Source of the DNA: Anaerostipes rhamnosivorans
GTDB taxonomy: Bacteria; Bacillota; Clostridia; Lachnospirales; Lachnospiraceae
Assembly (NCBI RefSeq): GCF_005280655.1
Contig: NZ_CP040058.1
Location: 2,208,001-2,272,000, forward strand
DNA: 64,000 bases
Direction of reading: 5' to 3'
Under the pieces are notes generated by a model. It had not been told where the DNA came from. It did not search any database and saw only the letters and a list, made by a program, of their open reading frames with translations. Position 1 is the first letter of the stretch, and every line of letters starts with the position of its first letter. The position numbers were made by a program, and so were the translations under genes. Positions 25,031 to 34,075 of this stretch are shown here, in pieces.

Positions 25031-25495
25031 TCAAAGCTCCTTGACCATAAGAAAATTTGTGAGCAGGATCCCATTTCTGTTCACCTGCTGCTCTTTTACT
25101 GCCCTATAACCCTGCTTTTTAAAAAACGGTTTTGCAGTTATGGATGCAAAAGTTCTGAAACTCCGCTTGTCTGAATGCGACTCCAGCTCCCTTACAAGCG
25201 CGGCTGCCACACCGATTCTCTGATAATCCTTGTGAATATACAGCCGGTCCAGATAACCGTCAGCGTCCATATCTGCAAAGCCTATGATTTTTCCTCCTGC
25301 CTTTGCCGTCAGTGAGGTATGTTCTAAAAATGACAGGTTCCATTCAAAAGCCCGTCTGGTTTCGGAGCCTGCTGTCCATGCGTCCAGCTGTTCTTTTGTG
25401 TAATCCGCCGCATTCACGGCATGGACGGTCTCATAAAACAGTTTAACGATTTCAACGCAATCAACTGTCTGATATGTGTGAATCTCAAATTTCAT
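25031..25495 (-). CDS. GNAT-family N-acetyltransferase
   Basis: 154-residue acetyl-CoA-dependent acetyltransferase. The acetyl-CoA motif A region is Y-I-H-K-D-Y-Q-R-I-G-V-A-A-A-L (about 95-110), preceded by F-A-D-M-D-A-D-G-Y. The C-terminal F-F-K-K-Q-G-Y is typical. Substrate unknown; similar proteins are often annotated as YafP/ElaA-like small-molecule acetyltransferases. Its stop abuts the stop of the convergent VWA gene, and it lies 12 nt downstream of the M23 peptidase in the same direction. Confidence 0.82.
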   Translation of the reverse strand: MKFEIHTYQTVDCVEIVKLFYETVHAVNAADYTKEQLDAWTAGSETRRAFEWNLSFLEHTSLTAKAGGKIIGFADMDADGYLDRLYIHKDYQRIGVAAALVRELESHSDKRSFRTFASITAKPFFKKQGYRAVKEQQVNRNGILLTNFLMVKEL

Positions 25496-25507
25496 CTGTC
25501 TGTCCTT

Positions 25508-26173
25508 TCATTTTTTCTTCAGTATCTTTTGCAAAAACTGGTATGGATTAATGCTGTATTCCCCATGCAGGCGGTCATAACGGTAGATTCCCAGATGCAG
25601 GTGTACAGGAAATTTGCCCACGGTCCCTTCCTTTTTTCCATATCCGGAGTCCCCCATATACCCTATAATATCTCCCGCCTGTACCCGCATTCCCCGTTTC
25701 ATACCCGGAGCATAACTGTAGAGATGAGCATAGTAAAAATACACCCCTCCCGGAGAACGGATACCGATGCGGTATCCGCCCAGCTTCAGCCACCCGATCT
25801 GTTCTACCACACCGTCGGACATACTGGTTACCGGGATTTCGCCTCTTTCTTTTGTCGCAGTATCAGAAAGAATGTCTGTGCCCTCATGATGCCGGTCTCC
25901 CCCAAAACTTCTCGCCTCATTCCACGAATCAGAATAGTTGACAAACGGTATGTAGTCCTCCTGCACCGGAGAATTTTTTATTTCTTTTAAAATATGCGGG
26001 TCAGGCTTTCCGTCTTTACATCCGGTGTTGCGGTACTCCTGAAACCGCTTTTCTCTCGCAATTGCGTCGTTGCGCTGTAAAATCCTCTCTACGGCCGAGC
26101 TTTCCGCTGCGATCAAAAGCCCAAGAAAAAAAACAGCAAAAAGCAGCAAAATACCTCTTTTTTTATTTCCCAT
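25508..26173 (-). CDS. M23-family peptidase, LytM-like
   Basis: 221-residue cell-wall peptidase or LytM-type regulator. A membrane anchor or signal sits at about 6-25. The M23 domain (about 85-215) carries H-H-E-G-T-D and H-L-H-L-G, the zinc motifs, so it looks catalytically competent. This is a short member without LysM or coiled-coil domains. The gene lies upstream of the acetyltransferase. A plausible promoter is at 26206-26234. Exact cleavage specificity is unknown. Confidence 0.85.
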   Translation of the reverse strand: MGNKKRGILLLFAVFFLGLLIAAESSAVERILQRNDAIAREKRFQEYRNTGCKDGKPDPHILKEIKNSPVQEDYIPFVNYSDSWNEARSFGGDRHHEGTDILSDTATKERGEIPVTSMSDGVVEQIGWLKLGGYRIGIRSPGGVYFYYAHLYSYAPGMKRGMRVQAGDIIGYMGDSGYGKKEGTVGKFPVHLHLGIYRYDRLHGEYSINPYQFLQKILKKK

Positions 26174-26205
26174 CCGCTGTATCTACCTCCAACTTGTGCA
26201 CTATT

Positions 26206-26234
26206 TATATATGCAGAAGAAAAAGGAGATACAA
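26206..26234 (-). promoter_or_regulatory. Possible promoter of the M23 peptidase gene
   Basis: Minus strand TTGTAT (26229-26234), 17-bp spacer, TATATA (26206-26211), about 35 bp upstream of the ATG. Confidence 0.45.
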
Positions 26235-26276
26235 CCGAAAGGAACGGGGTATTGCAGCTCTTTGCTCTATGTTCAT

Positions 26277-29200
26277 CTATTTTTTGTCTGTTTTGTCTTC
26301 CATCAGGTACTTATGAAGCAGCCTCTCCAATGCCTGCACATCGATAGGCTTTGCAAAATGCTCATTCATTCCTGCCCTTAAGGCCGTCCTCACATCCTCC
26401 TCAAACGCATTGGCTGTCATCGCTATGATCGGGATATGTCCGGCGTCCTGGCGGTCCATGGTCCGGATTACTTTTGTCGCATCATAGCCATTCATTTTCG
26501 GCATCTGAATATCCATCAGGATCATGTCATAATAGTTTTCTTCCGACTCTGAAACCTTCTTCACTGCATCTTCACCGTCTACGGCCTCGTCAATCAGAAC
26601 CCCCATTTCTTCAATCAAGGTTCTGGAGATCTCTCTGTTGAGATCATTGTCTTCCACCAGCAGGATCCTTTTGCCGGTGTAATCCGGCTTCTCACTGGAA
26701 TACTGCTGTTCTTCATACTCTGAATCTTCATTCAGCCTGCCGAGAAGATAACATAATTTTGAGTAATACAGCGGTTTTGACAAAAATGTCGTCACACCTA
26801 CATCCCTGGCTTCCTCCTCGATCTCTGCCCAATCATAGGCAGTCAGGATGATCAGCGGAATCTTTTTTCCAACTTCAGCCCGGATACGCCTGGTCACCTC
26901 CAGGCCGTCCATACCCGGCATTTTCCAGTCTACGATCACCAGCTGTACCGGGTCCTGCTCAGCCTTTGACCGGACAACGAAGTTGACAGCATCCTCACCA
27001 TCACCAGCGAAGTCTGCCCGAAGCCCCATACTGTTCAGAAGCTCGGCCCCATCCCTGCATGTCTGAAGATCATCATCTACAATAAGACTTCGTACCCCGG
27101 CCCACTCACCAGAGATCTCCTTCTGCTGGATCTCCTGCAGCCTGAAGGGCAGAGTCACAGTAAATATCGAACCTTTTAGAGGCTCACTTTCCACTTGGAT
27201 ATCGCCGTTCATCAAATCCACGACATTTCTTGTGATCGCCATTCCAAGCCCTGTACCCACCGCTTTGCTGCCGGAAGCATCCGCGGCCCGTTCAAAAGGA
27301 AGAAACAGCTTATCCAGAAATTCATTGCTCATGCCGACTCCGTTGTCTGCACAGCAGAAAACATAATTCTGATATCCTCTGCGCATACTGCTCTCCTGCC
27401 GGACACGGACATCAATATCTCCGCCTTCCTTCGTATACTTTACGGCATTACTCAAAATATTGATGCATACCTGGCGGACACGCAGGGCATCCCCGATGAC
27501 TTTTTCGTTTTTCAGCGCAGTCAGCTGGACTTTCATATGAAGCTGTTTTTCGTCTGCCTGTGGTTTTACCAGTGCGATCACATCAGCCATGAGTTCCGCA
27601 AGATTAAACGGTTCATCCCTGAGAGAAAACTTTCCGCTTTCGATTTTTGACATATCCAGAACATCGTTGATCAGGCTTAACAGGTGCTTGCTGGAAAGAG
27701 TGATCTTCTCCAGACATTCCATGACTCTCTCTCGTTCATCCACGTGTGCCGTGGCTATGGCTGTCATCCCAACAATGGCATTCATCGGCGTACGGATATC
27801 ATGGCTCATATTAGACAGGAATTGGCTTTTGGCTGTATTAGCCGCATTGGCATTGTCCAGTGCACTCTGAAGCGCCTGACGCTGCTGTTCTTCTTCATAC
27901 CTCTGCTTATCAATACGACGGGATATGAGGACCGCCAATTTGTCATCTGAATATGGATTATCCACGGAAATGATCTGCGTTGAGGTCCAGTGATAGTTGC
28001 CGTCTGAAAGCCTCTGTCTTGCCTCCAAAAACACCTCATTTGTATCCTGGCCTAAAGCTTCATAGAGCTTTCCAGGCTCAAACCGGCGCTTAAACTCTTC
28101 TACATTGTCTGGATGCAGGGTTGTTGCCACATCTTCGTAAAGTCTGCTATAGGATGTCTGACTGCCAATTCCCAGCATCAGCCCTTTTTTTACATAAACA
28201 AAGCTGAGCGTATCTTTTGTCAGATTCATACTGATGATCACAGGATAAGCATTGGAGATGGCTCCCACCAGGGTGATCCTCTCTTGAAGTTTCTCTCTCT
28301 CAGCCGCTTCTTTTGCCAGCTTTTCATCCGTTATGTCATGGAATGCCGCCACCAGGACCGGATTGCCATTATCATCCAATGTTCTTTCAAGAATCCCAGA
28401 TGCCCAGAAGTAAGTGCCTTCCTCTTTTCGGATACGATATTCAAACGTATTCTTATGTCCATTTTCTGCCGTCTGCCGAAATACCTGGACAAGCTTAACA
28501 TAGTCATCCGGATGGATCATGCTCTGAAGATCTTCCCCGGAAACTACATCATTTGAAGTACTGTCAGGATAACCAAGCAGACGCAGTCCCTGCTGATTCA
28601 GCTGTAGAAAACGGTACGGCTGATCAACCGAGATCAAAGCAATCCCCTCCGGTACTGCATTATATAAATTCATAATGTAATCCGCCTGGTTGCGCAGCTT
28701 TCTATTTGTCTTACTGGCATAACGGAAATAGAAAAATACCAAGGCCGAGATACCCGCAAGAATACATCCGATCAAAGCCAGAGAACGGCGTAAGATCTCA
28801 TTGGTCTGGGCGTCCACCACATCTTTTGGAATAATGGATATTAAATACCAGTCAGACTGTAAATTTAACGGAGTATAGCAAAGCACTGTATCCTTTCCCT
28901 GATAATTAAATACAGCCCATCCAGTCTTCGATTGCTTCAAAGCCTCTTGAAAGCGTAAAATACTGTCCCGGTCATTCTGAGCCACCGGCAGCATATCAAA
29001 AAGATTTTTCATGGTCTTGTTGCTGTTTGGATGGGGAGAACGGATCAAAACCTTTCCTTTTTGGTTGGTCACATAGGAAAAACCTGTATCCTCATAAAAA
29101 GACAGGCTAAAACTGTTGACAATACTGCTCACTTCATATTCCTTCAAAAGATAACCTTTTGTCCCGTCTTTCAAAATCACCCTGACATATAAGTTAAATA

Positions 29201-29642
29201 CATTGACACCGGTAGAGCTGCTGATATGCGGATCAATGATACCGTATTTATCGTCAGACTCAAGCAACTGCCTCTGAACCTCCTCATCCGGATTTGTTCC
29301 AGAAGGGATACAACTGCCATCCTGCAGATAGAGGCTGATCCCCTTATCCGCCCGTGCATAATTGCTTAGAGCCTCCGATACATCCTTCCTTTCCGCCATT
29401 GAGTACTGCTTCAGGTATTCTGTGATCGTTCCCATGGCCTCATACTCATCCTGGAGCTGCACCTTCAGAGTATTGCAGCCTTGCTGGGTACTCTCTTTGA
29501 TGGTACTGATGGACTGTTCCCACAGCTCCTCCTTTACACCCTGAACAAAAAGATAGGTCAGAAAGCTGAGAATGATGCCGGTGATCACTGCTGCCACAGC
29601 AATTTTTTTCTTTACCTTCCCAGGCCTGATTATTTCCGTCAT
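26277..29642 (-). CDS. Hybrid sensor histidine kinase with two receiver domains
   Basis: 1121-residue membrane kinase for phosphorelay signalling. Domains: membrane segment about 14-34, extracellular Cache-like sensor (about 35-285), membrane segment about 287-306, PAS (about 320-440), second PAS-like region (about 455-590), HisKA with M-S-H-D-I-R-T-P (His about 613), HATPase_c with N-x-L-S-N-A-V-K-Y-T and D-N-G-V-G-M, receiver 1 (Asp about 904 in V-D-W-K-M-P-G), and receiver 2 (Asp about 1043 in M-D-I-Q-M-P-K). No HPt or output gene is visible in the window. The start follows the solute-binding protein gene by 1 nt, so the two are translationally linked and the binding protein may present the ligand. 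Confidence 0.9.
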   Translation of the reverse strand: MTEIIRPGKVKKKIAVAAVITGIILSFLTYLFVQGVKEELWEQSISTIKESTQQGCNTLKVQLQDEYEAMGTITEYLKQYSMAERKDVSEALSNYARADKGISLYLQDGSCIPSGTNPDEEVQRQLLESDDKYGIIDPHISSSTGVNVFNLYVRVILKDGTKGYLLKEYEVSSIVNSFSLSFYEDTGFSYVTNQKGKVLIRSPHPNSNKTMKNLFDMLPVAQNDRDSILRFQEALKQSKTGWAVFNYQGKDTVLCYTPLNLQSDWYLISIIPKDVVDAQTNEILRRSLALIGCILAGISALVFFYFRYASKTNRKLRNQADYIMNLYNAVPEGIALISVDQPYRFLQLNQQGLRLLGYPDSTSNDVVSGEDLQSMIHPDDYVKLVQVFRQTAENGHKNTFEYRIRKEEGTYFWASGILERTLDDNGNPVLVAAFHDITDEKLAKEAAEREKLQERITLVGAISNAYPVIISMNLTKDTLSFVYVKKGLMLGIGSQTSYSRLYEDVATTLHPDNVEEFKRRFEPGKLYEALGQDTNEVFLEARQRLSDGNYHWTSTQIISVDNPYSDDKLAVLISRRIDKQRYEEEQQRQALQSALDNANAANTAKSQFLSNMSHDIRTPMNAIVGMTAIATAHVDERERVMECLEKITLSSKHLLSLINDVLDMSKIESGKFSLRDEPFNLAELMADVIALVKPQADEKQLHMKVQLTALKNEKVIGDALRVRQVCINILSNAVKYTKEGGDIDVRVRQESSMRRGYQNYVFCCADNGVGMSNEFLDKLFLPFERAADASGSKAVGTGLGMAITRNVVDLMNGDIQVESEPLKGSIFTVTLPFRLQEIQQKEISGEWAGVRSLIVDDDLQTCRDGAELLNSMGLRADFAGDGEDAVNFVVRSKAEQDPVQLVIVDWKMPGMDGLEVTRRIRAEVGKKIPLIILTAYDWAEIEEEARDVGVTTFLSKPLYYSKLCYLLGRLNEDSEYEEQQYSSEKPDYTGKRILLVEDNDLNREISRTLIEEMGVLIDEAVDGEDAVKKVSESEENYYDMILMDIQMPKMNGYDATKVIRTMDRQDAGHIPIIAMTANAFEEDVRTALRAGMNEHFAKPIDVQALERLLHKYLMEDKTDKK

Positions 29643-29643
29643 T

Positions 29644-30915
29644 TTATTCCCTTTCTTTTGCTGCTGCCTGGTCCATCTCTTTCAAAACAGCTTTCAGTGA
29701 TTTTCCTGAGAGAAGCTGCCTGGAGGCATCGGCCGTTAAATTCCAGATCGGCAATTCTAAAAGACTGTCTGTTCCGATTACCGTTTTGCCCGCCTTATAA
29801 CACGATAAAAGAGGCTGAATCTCATCAATCGAAGAAGGATTCCCTCCTTTCAAAGGGCTGAATGAGCACTGCTGATCCGCAAACCTCTGGATATTTTCTG
29901 CCTCTGTAAAATATGCTACAAACCGTTTTGCGGCATCCACATGCCGGCTGTCGGCATTCACACTCAACCTGGTATCCGCATTCATCACCAGCAGAGAACC
30001 ATTCTTCAAGACAGGGAGAGCTGTAACTTCAAAATTAAAGCCGGGCTTCATTGACTTCACTCTTCCTGCCGCCCATGCTCCTGTCAGCATAAACGGCGAT
30101 TCCCCCTTGACAAATTCTTCAAGGTCATCTGAAGTCTTCTCCGTATCCAGCGCCTTTCCGGCATCGATATAACCTTTTTTAATAAAGCTTTCCGCCTGAG
30201 AAAAGCCTGAGTTTAAGTACTTGCTCAGTTTTTCATTTCCGTTATTCAAATCCTTAAATACCTTTTTCTGCTCATGTTTCTGATAAACAGAATAAAACCC
30301 TTCCCCAATAACCAGTGTCTTCAGAGAAATATCATTGTTGGATATAACAGGCGTAGTTCCTTTCTCCTTAAAATACTCACAGACATGCTCCCACTCCTGC
30401 AAAGTTTCCGGGGCCTTCTGCTTATGTTTCTCCAAAAGATCCGTATTGCAGTACAATCCAAAAACAGAAACCGTGGTAGGCATCCAATAAATCTTTCCCC
30501 CTTCCTCCATCTGCCCCCGCATCTGGTCCGTATAATCAGAAACCGTGCTGAGGCCGGACAGATCTGCGATCTGTCCTTTTCCTTTCAGTTTCAGCAGGAT
30601 ATCATGGTTAACCATAAACACATCATCGCCTTTTCCCGAAGCCATACGCTTTTCCAGCGCCTCAAAGTACTCGGCTCCTTTCAGGCTCTCATATGACACT
30701 CTGATATCAGGATTCTCCTTCATAAAACCAGAGATGATCTCTTCGATCACTTCGACATTTTCTTTTTCGTATTTATTTCCAAAAAAAGTTATGGTAGTTA
30801 CATTCTGACCGGTACTCTTTTCATTTTCTACCGTACTTTTTTTGCTGCATCCCCACAATAAAAGAGTACAAATCAAAACTGCCGCACAGATTCTCCCACT
30901 CTTCCTCTTGTCCAT
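29644..30915 (-). CDS. Extracellular solute-binding lipoprotein (sugar ABC type)
   Basis: 423-residue lipoprotein of the family 1 solute-binding fold (MalE/UgpB-like). The lipobox L-L-W-G-C places Cys23 as anchor. N-terminal block T-T-I-T-F-F-G-N-K-Y and the G-K-G-D-D-V-F segment are typical of carbohydrate binders. No ABC permease or ATPase gene is adjacent. The next gene, 1 nt away, is a hybrid histidine kinase, so a sensing role is more likely than transport. It has its own promoter at 30966-30994, separate from the EIIC-EAL gene upstream. Confidence 0.87.
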   Translation of the reverse strand: MDKRKSGRICAAVLICTLLLWGCSKKSTVENEKSTGQNVTTITFFGNKYEKENVEVIEEIISGFMKENPDIRVSYESLKGAEYFEALEKRMASGKGDDVFMVNHDILLKLKGKGQIADLSGLSTVSDYTDQMRGQMEEGGKIYWMPTTVSVFGLYCNTDLLEKHKQKAPETLQEWEHVCEYFKEKGTTPVISNNDISLKTLVIGEGFYSVYQKHEQKKVFKDLNNGNEKLSKYLNSGFSQAESFIKKGYIDAGKALDTEKTSDDLEEFVKGESPFMLTGAWAAGRVKSMKPGFNFEVTALPVLKNGSLLVMNADTRLSVNADSRHVDAAKRFVAYFTEAENIQRFADQQCSFSPLKGGNPSSIDEIQPLLSCYKAGKTVIGTDSLLELPIWNLTADASRQLLSGKSLKAVLKEMDQAAAKERE

Positions 30916-30965
30916 TCCATATCCCCCTTAGCCGTCCAACTCTGTTCATGTATATTTCAACTGTT

Positions 30966-30994
30966 ATTATACCATAATTTTGCCTGTATCACAA
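30966..30994 (-). promoter_or_regulatory. Sigma-A promoter of the binding protein / kinase operon
   Basis: Minus strand TTGTGA (30989-30994), 17-bp spacer, TATAAT (30966-30971). Confidence 0.75.
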
Positions 30995-31009
30995 CTGATG
31001 TTTTCCGGT

Positions 31010-33103
31010 TTACCTAAGGAAGGTTTTAATAAATTCACACAGAGGAACGGGCTTTCCGTAATAATACCCCTGAAATACGTTACAGCCCATATCTCTTAAG
31101 AGATCCCTCTGCTCTTTCGTCTCTACGAACTCCGCCACCACATGGAACTTCAGTGTCTTTGCCATTTCTACGATTCCTGAAACAATATTTCTGGATCTTT
31201 CATTGTCCAGAAGCTGTCTTACCAGCCTCCCGTCCAGCTTGACCTCCTCAAACGAATAATCCTGTAAGTAGACCATAGAACCATGGCCCATTCCAAAATC
31301 ATCCATGCTGATCTCAATGCCATGTTCCCTGACCGCTTTCAATTCACCGGCCACTTTATCAGAATGGTCCAAAAACACACGCTCCGTAAATTCAAAGACC
31401 ATCTGCTTGTTCCCAAGATCATACTTTGAGAGAAGCTTGAACACATGCCGGCTCCAATCCTTTTGCTCCAGCTGATTTGGCGAGATGTTTACAGATATTC
31501 TTATTTCTTGGTCTGAAACCTTGTTCATCTCCTGAATATCCATACATGCTTTTTCAATAATAAAGTAACCCAGCTTCTCCAGGAGACGGCTCTCATAAGC
31601 CAGCTGTATGATCAATGGAGGCGCAATGTACCCGGCCACCGGATGATTCCACCGCAGTAATGCCTCGGCTCCGTATAGACTTCCGTCTCCAGCCATCTGC
31701 ACCTGATAATGGAGAGTCAGACATCCTCTCTCAAGCTCATTTTTTAGATCATAGGCCAATGTTCTAGCTGCATAGTTATGTACATAATCATCAGAGAGAA
31801 GTTCCGGTCTGTGTCCTGTCTCATCTCCCTGATCCATATCTTTGGTCATCTGCCGGACCTCTTCCTGAAAACTTCTTGTCTGCTTTGCTTCACTGTACCG
31901 GATAAACGGTATATAGATCAGAGTGCCGATCACCAGATTTACAGCCTGCAAAAGGCCTCCTGTCATGGAACCCGTCGCCTCATAGCCGCTGAAAACAATC
32001 GGAACTGTCCACTCCACTGACTTTGTCACATACGGCACCAAACCCGTGTACATTGCAAAGCTGCTGGTCAGCACAAAGACCAGCGGTGTTAAGATAAATG
32101 GCAGGAACATGACAGGGTTGAATATGACAGGGAATCCAAAGACTGCCACTTCGCTAATATTAAAGAGAACCGATACTCCCGCAACCTTTGCCAGTTTCCG
32201 GTTATGGCTCTTTTTCGCAGCGATCAAAAGGGCAAAAATGAGGCACAAGGCCGCCCCGCAGCCTCCGAGAAACACAAAGACATCCAAAAATGACTTAGAA
32301 TAGATCTCCGTTGGCATCTTTCCCGCAGCAAGCAATGCCTGGTTGACCTGGACCCCCGGCTCGAAAAGTCTCTTTGCCACCGCGTCCAGTGTATTGGTTC
32401 CGTGAATCCCAAAAAACCAGAGTACATGGGAAAAGAGAACATACAGCAGGGCTCCTGTCAGGTTGCCTGACAGATGCCTGAATGCCTTCATGAATAAAAA
32501 GGAACCGAAATTGGTAATATTGCTGACTCCTGTCCATTGTCTCAACAAAACCCCTGCTCCTGCAAACAGCAGTGTAATGATAATGATCGGCGCCAGATTC
32601 AAGATGGAAAGGTTAAATAAATATTCTGCACCTACCGTGTGCATCGCTTCAATTTTCTTGGCGGCCCTGACACCTATGCGGAAAAGGATGCAGGATGCCA
32701 GTGTGATGCACATAGCCGTAAACACCCACTCCGGTCCAAAAATATATTCTTTGTTTTCCGTGATTCCACCGCAAAAGGCCATATAGGAGACTACCGCTGT
32801 GACTGCATAATAAAATGCTTCATTGGTCTCCGCCATCTTGCCAAAGGACAGGCTGATGGTAACAGTCAGCAGCAGCGCCAGGGATCCAAGAGTGATGTTA
32901 TAGACCGATGTCAGAATAGACAAAATCCGCCCTCCCAGGAAATCACTCATGAATTCCTGATAGGGCGGATATGGAAAGCTCTGGAATAAAAGTGCAAAGG
33001 AACCCAGAATTAAAAAGGGGATAACTAAGGTCAGCCCCTGTTTGATTGATAACACTGCAATCGATTTACCGGGATTCTTCCGGCTCTTAAAAGTCTTCAT
33101 CAT
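31010..33103 (-). CDS. PTS EIIC (cellobiose-type permease) fused to an EAL phosphodiesterase domain
   Basis: 697-residue fusion. Residues about 10-420 are a lactose/cellobiose-type PTS EIIC permease with about ten membrane segments and the family's F-G-I-H-G (His about 233) and N-I-S-E (Glu about 317) sugar-site blocks. Residues about 445-697 are an EAL domain with E-A-L-L-R-W, N-I-S, F-E-F-T-E, D-D-F-G-M-G, V-K-L-D and E-F-V-E, so the phosphodiesterase site looks usable. No EIIA or EIIB domain is present or adjacent, which argues for a sugar sensor controlling c-di-GMP rather than a transporter. The ATG pair at 33103/33100 follows GGGAG. It lies 15 nt behind a DUF3783 gene. Confidence 0.9.
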   Translation of the reverse strand: MMKTFKSRKNPGKSIAVLSIKQGLTLVIPFLILGSFALLFQSFPYPPYQEFMSDFLGGRILSILTSVYNITLGSLALLLTVTISLSFGKMAETNEAFYYAVTAVVSYMAFCGGITENKEYIFGPEWVFTAMCITLASCILFRIGVRAAKKIEAMHTVGAEYLFNLSILNLAPIIIITLLFAGAGVLLRQWTGVSNITNFGSFLFMKAFRHLSGNLTGALLYVLFSHVLWFFGIHGTNTLDAVAKRLFEPGVQVNQALLAAGKMPTEIYSKSFLDVFVFLGGCGAALCLIFALLIAAKKSHNRKLAKVAGVSVLFNISEVAVFGFPVIFNPVMFLPFILTPLVFVLTSSFAMYTGLVPYVTKSVEWTVPIVFSGYEATGSMTGGLLQAVNLVIGTLIYIPFIRYSEAKQTRSFQEEVRQMTKDMDQGDETGHRPELLSDDYVHNYAARTLAYDLKNELERGCLTLHYQVQMAGDGSLYGAEALLRWNHPVAGYIAPPLIIQLAYESRLLEKLGYFIIEKACMDIQEMNKVSDQEIRISVNISPNQLEQKDWSRHVFKLLSKYDLGNKQMVFEFTERVFLDHSDKVAGELKAVREHGIEISMDDFGMGHGSMVYLQDYSFEEVKLDGRLVRQLLDNERSRNIVSGIVEMAKTLKFHVVAEFVETKEQRDLLRDMGCNVFQGYYYGKPVPLCEFIKTFLR

Positions 33104-33118
33104 ATAACTCCCAGAAAA

Positions 33119-33517
33119 TTATTGTCCCGTCATCTGTTCATGTTCTTCTTTCAGATTCTCGTACAAGGTGATCGAATCCCATGTCTTGTTCGTGTCAGTT
33201 ATGACAGCTTTCAGATTGATCTTGTCTAGTTTTTCTTTTCTAAACCTGAGGATCATATCATCGATCTGATGCCCGGTGAAACCCTTCATCACCAGCATCT
33301 CTTCCATAAATCCCGGGCCCTCGTATACACTGTCTGGAGCCACAATTCCAGGCAATCCTGCCAGAGCCCCGATGGGTTTCAGATAATCTTCCTTTTTAAT
33401 ATTCTTAATCCGCACTCCCATGCGGATCAGAATAAACTTAATCTTTCTTCCTCTCTCAGAGTGATCCAGATTATATAACAATACAGCCCTTCCGCTGCTT
33501 CCTTTTTGCTTCATCAT
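33119..33517 (-). CDS. DUF3783-family protein, unknown function
   Basis: 132-residue soluble protein that resembles the DUF3783 family common in clostridia. It begins with a short beta strand (A-V-L-L-Y-N-L-D), then alternating helices, with F-M-E-E-M-L-V-M-K-G-F-T near 70-80. No catalytic motif is recognised. AGGAG precedes the tandem ATG. It is the first gene of the unit that continues into the EIIC-EAL gene 15 nt downstream. A role in sugar sensing is possible from position only. Confidence 0.65.
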   Translation of the reverse strand: MMKQKGSSGRAVLLYNLDHSERGRKIKFILIRMGVRIKNIKKEDYLKPIGALAGLPGIVAPDSVYEGPGFMEEMLVMKGFTGHQIDDMILRFRKEKLDKINLKAVITDTNKTWDSITLYENLKEEHEQMTGQ

Positions 33518-33600
33518 ATCTACTCCTGCCTTTACAAATGCGGTATGCCCTGTGGATATGAACTTTTCTCCATTATCCTTATCCAGAAGATACTACGTCC

Positions 33601-33659
33601 ATGTTCTACATGATCGGAGTGAGGCATTCTAAGAGCCGAACGGAAATCATGTAGAACAT
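33601..33659. repeat. Structured hairpin repeat, family H, copy 3
   Basis: 14-bp perfect arms ATGTTCTACATGAT (33601-33614) and ATCATGTAGAACAT (33646-33659) around a 31-nt core starting CGGAGTGAGGC and ending GAACGGAA. TACGTCC, the end of the family linker, lies just outside the 5' arm. It sits upstream of the DUF3783-EIIC-EAL unit, between a TATAAT (33669-33674, minus) and the gene, so it may be in the 5' leader. Confidence 0.85.
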
Positions 33660-33754
33660 ATCATACCCATTATAGCATACTTGTATGAAATCTTACAGAT
33701 TGGTAAAAAATATTATCATTCTGATTCTATTGTATAAAAAGAGAGGAGAGGCCT

Positions 33755-34075
33755 ATGGCAGACCATCTTTTAACGGACACTGTGATGCTGTGCATCCACA
33801 TGCTGGAGCTCTTTGGCATCTTTGTGATCGTATTCGGGTGCGTAAAAGCTTTTTTTCAATATCTACGCGCCGGATTCACCACGCAAGACCGGGATATCAA
33901 GTTGGAGCTTGCCAAGATCCTGGCTTTTGCCCTGGAATTTAAGCTGGGAGGCGAGATCCTACGCACGGTTATCACAAAAAATATGCAGGAGCTTTATATG
34001 CTGGGCGCGGTGATCCTGTTGAGATCCTTCCTAACCCTTGTGATCCATTATGAAATTAAATTTGAATCCGATTAA
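33755..34075 (+). CDS. DUF1622-family membrane protein
   Basis: 106-residue integral membrane protein with two to three hydrophobic segments (about 12-38, 52-68, 78-98), matching the DUF1622 family of small inner-membrane proteins of unknown role. The central G-F-T-T-Q-D-R-D-I-K-L-E-L-A-K-I-L-A-F block and G-G-E-I-L-R-T are characteristic. GAGAGG precedes the ATG. Its stop overlaps the stop of the convergent aminotransferase gene by 4 nt. No functional clue from neighbours. Confidence 0.8.
   Translation: MADHLLTDTVMLCIHMLELFGIFVIVFGCVKAFFQYLRAGFTTQDRDIKLELAKILAFALEFKLGGEILRTVITKNMQELYMLGAVILLRSFLTLVIHYEIKFESD

Noticed and set aside
30274..30696. Long plus-strand open frame opposite the solute-binding protein
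   Set aside because: No ribosome binding site or family signature; it mirrors the real gene on the other strand.
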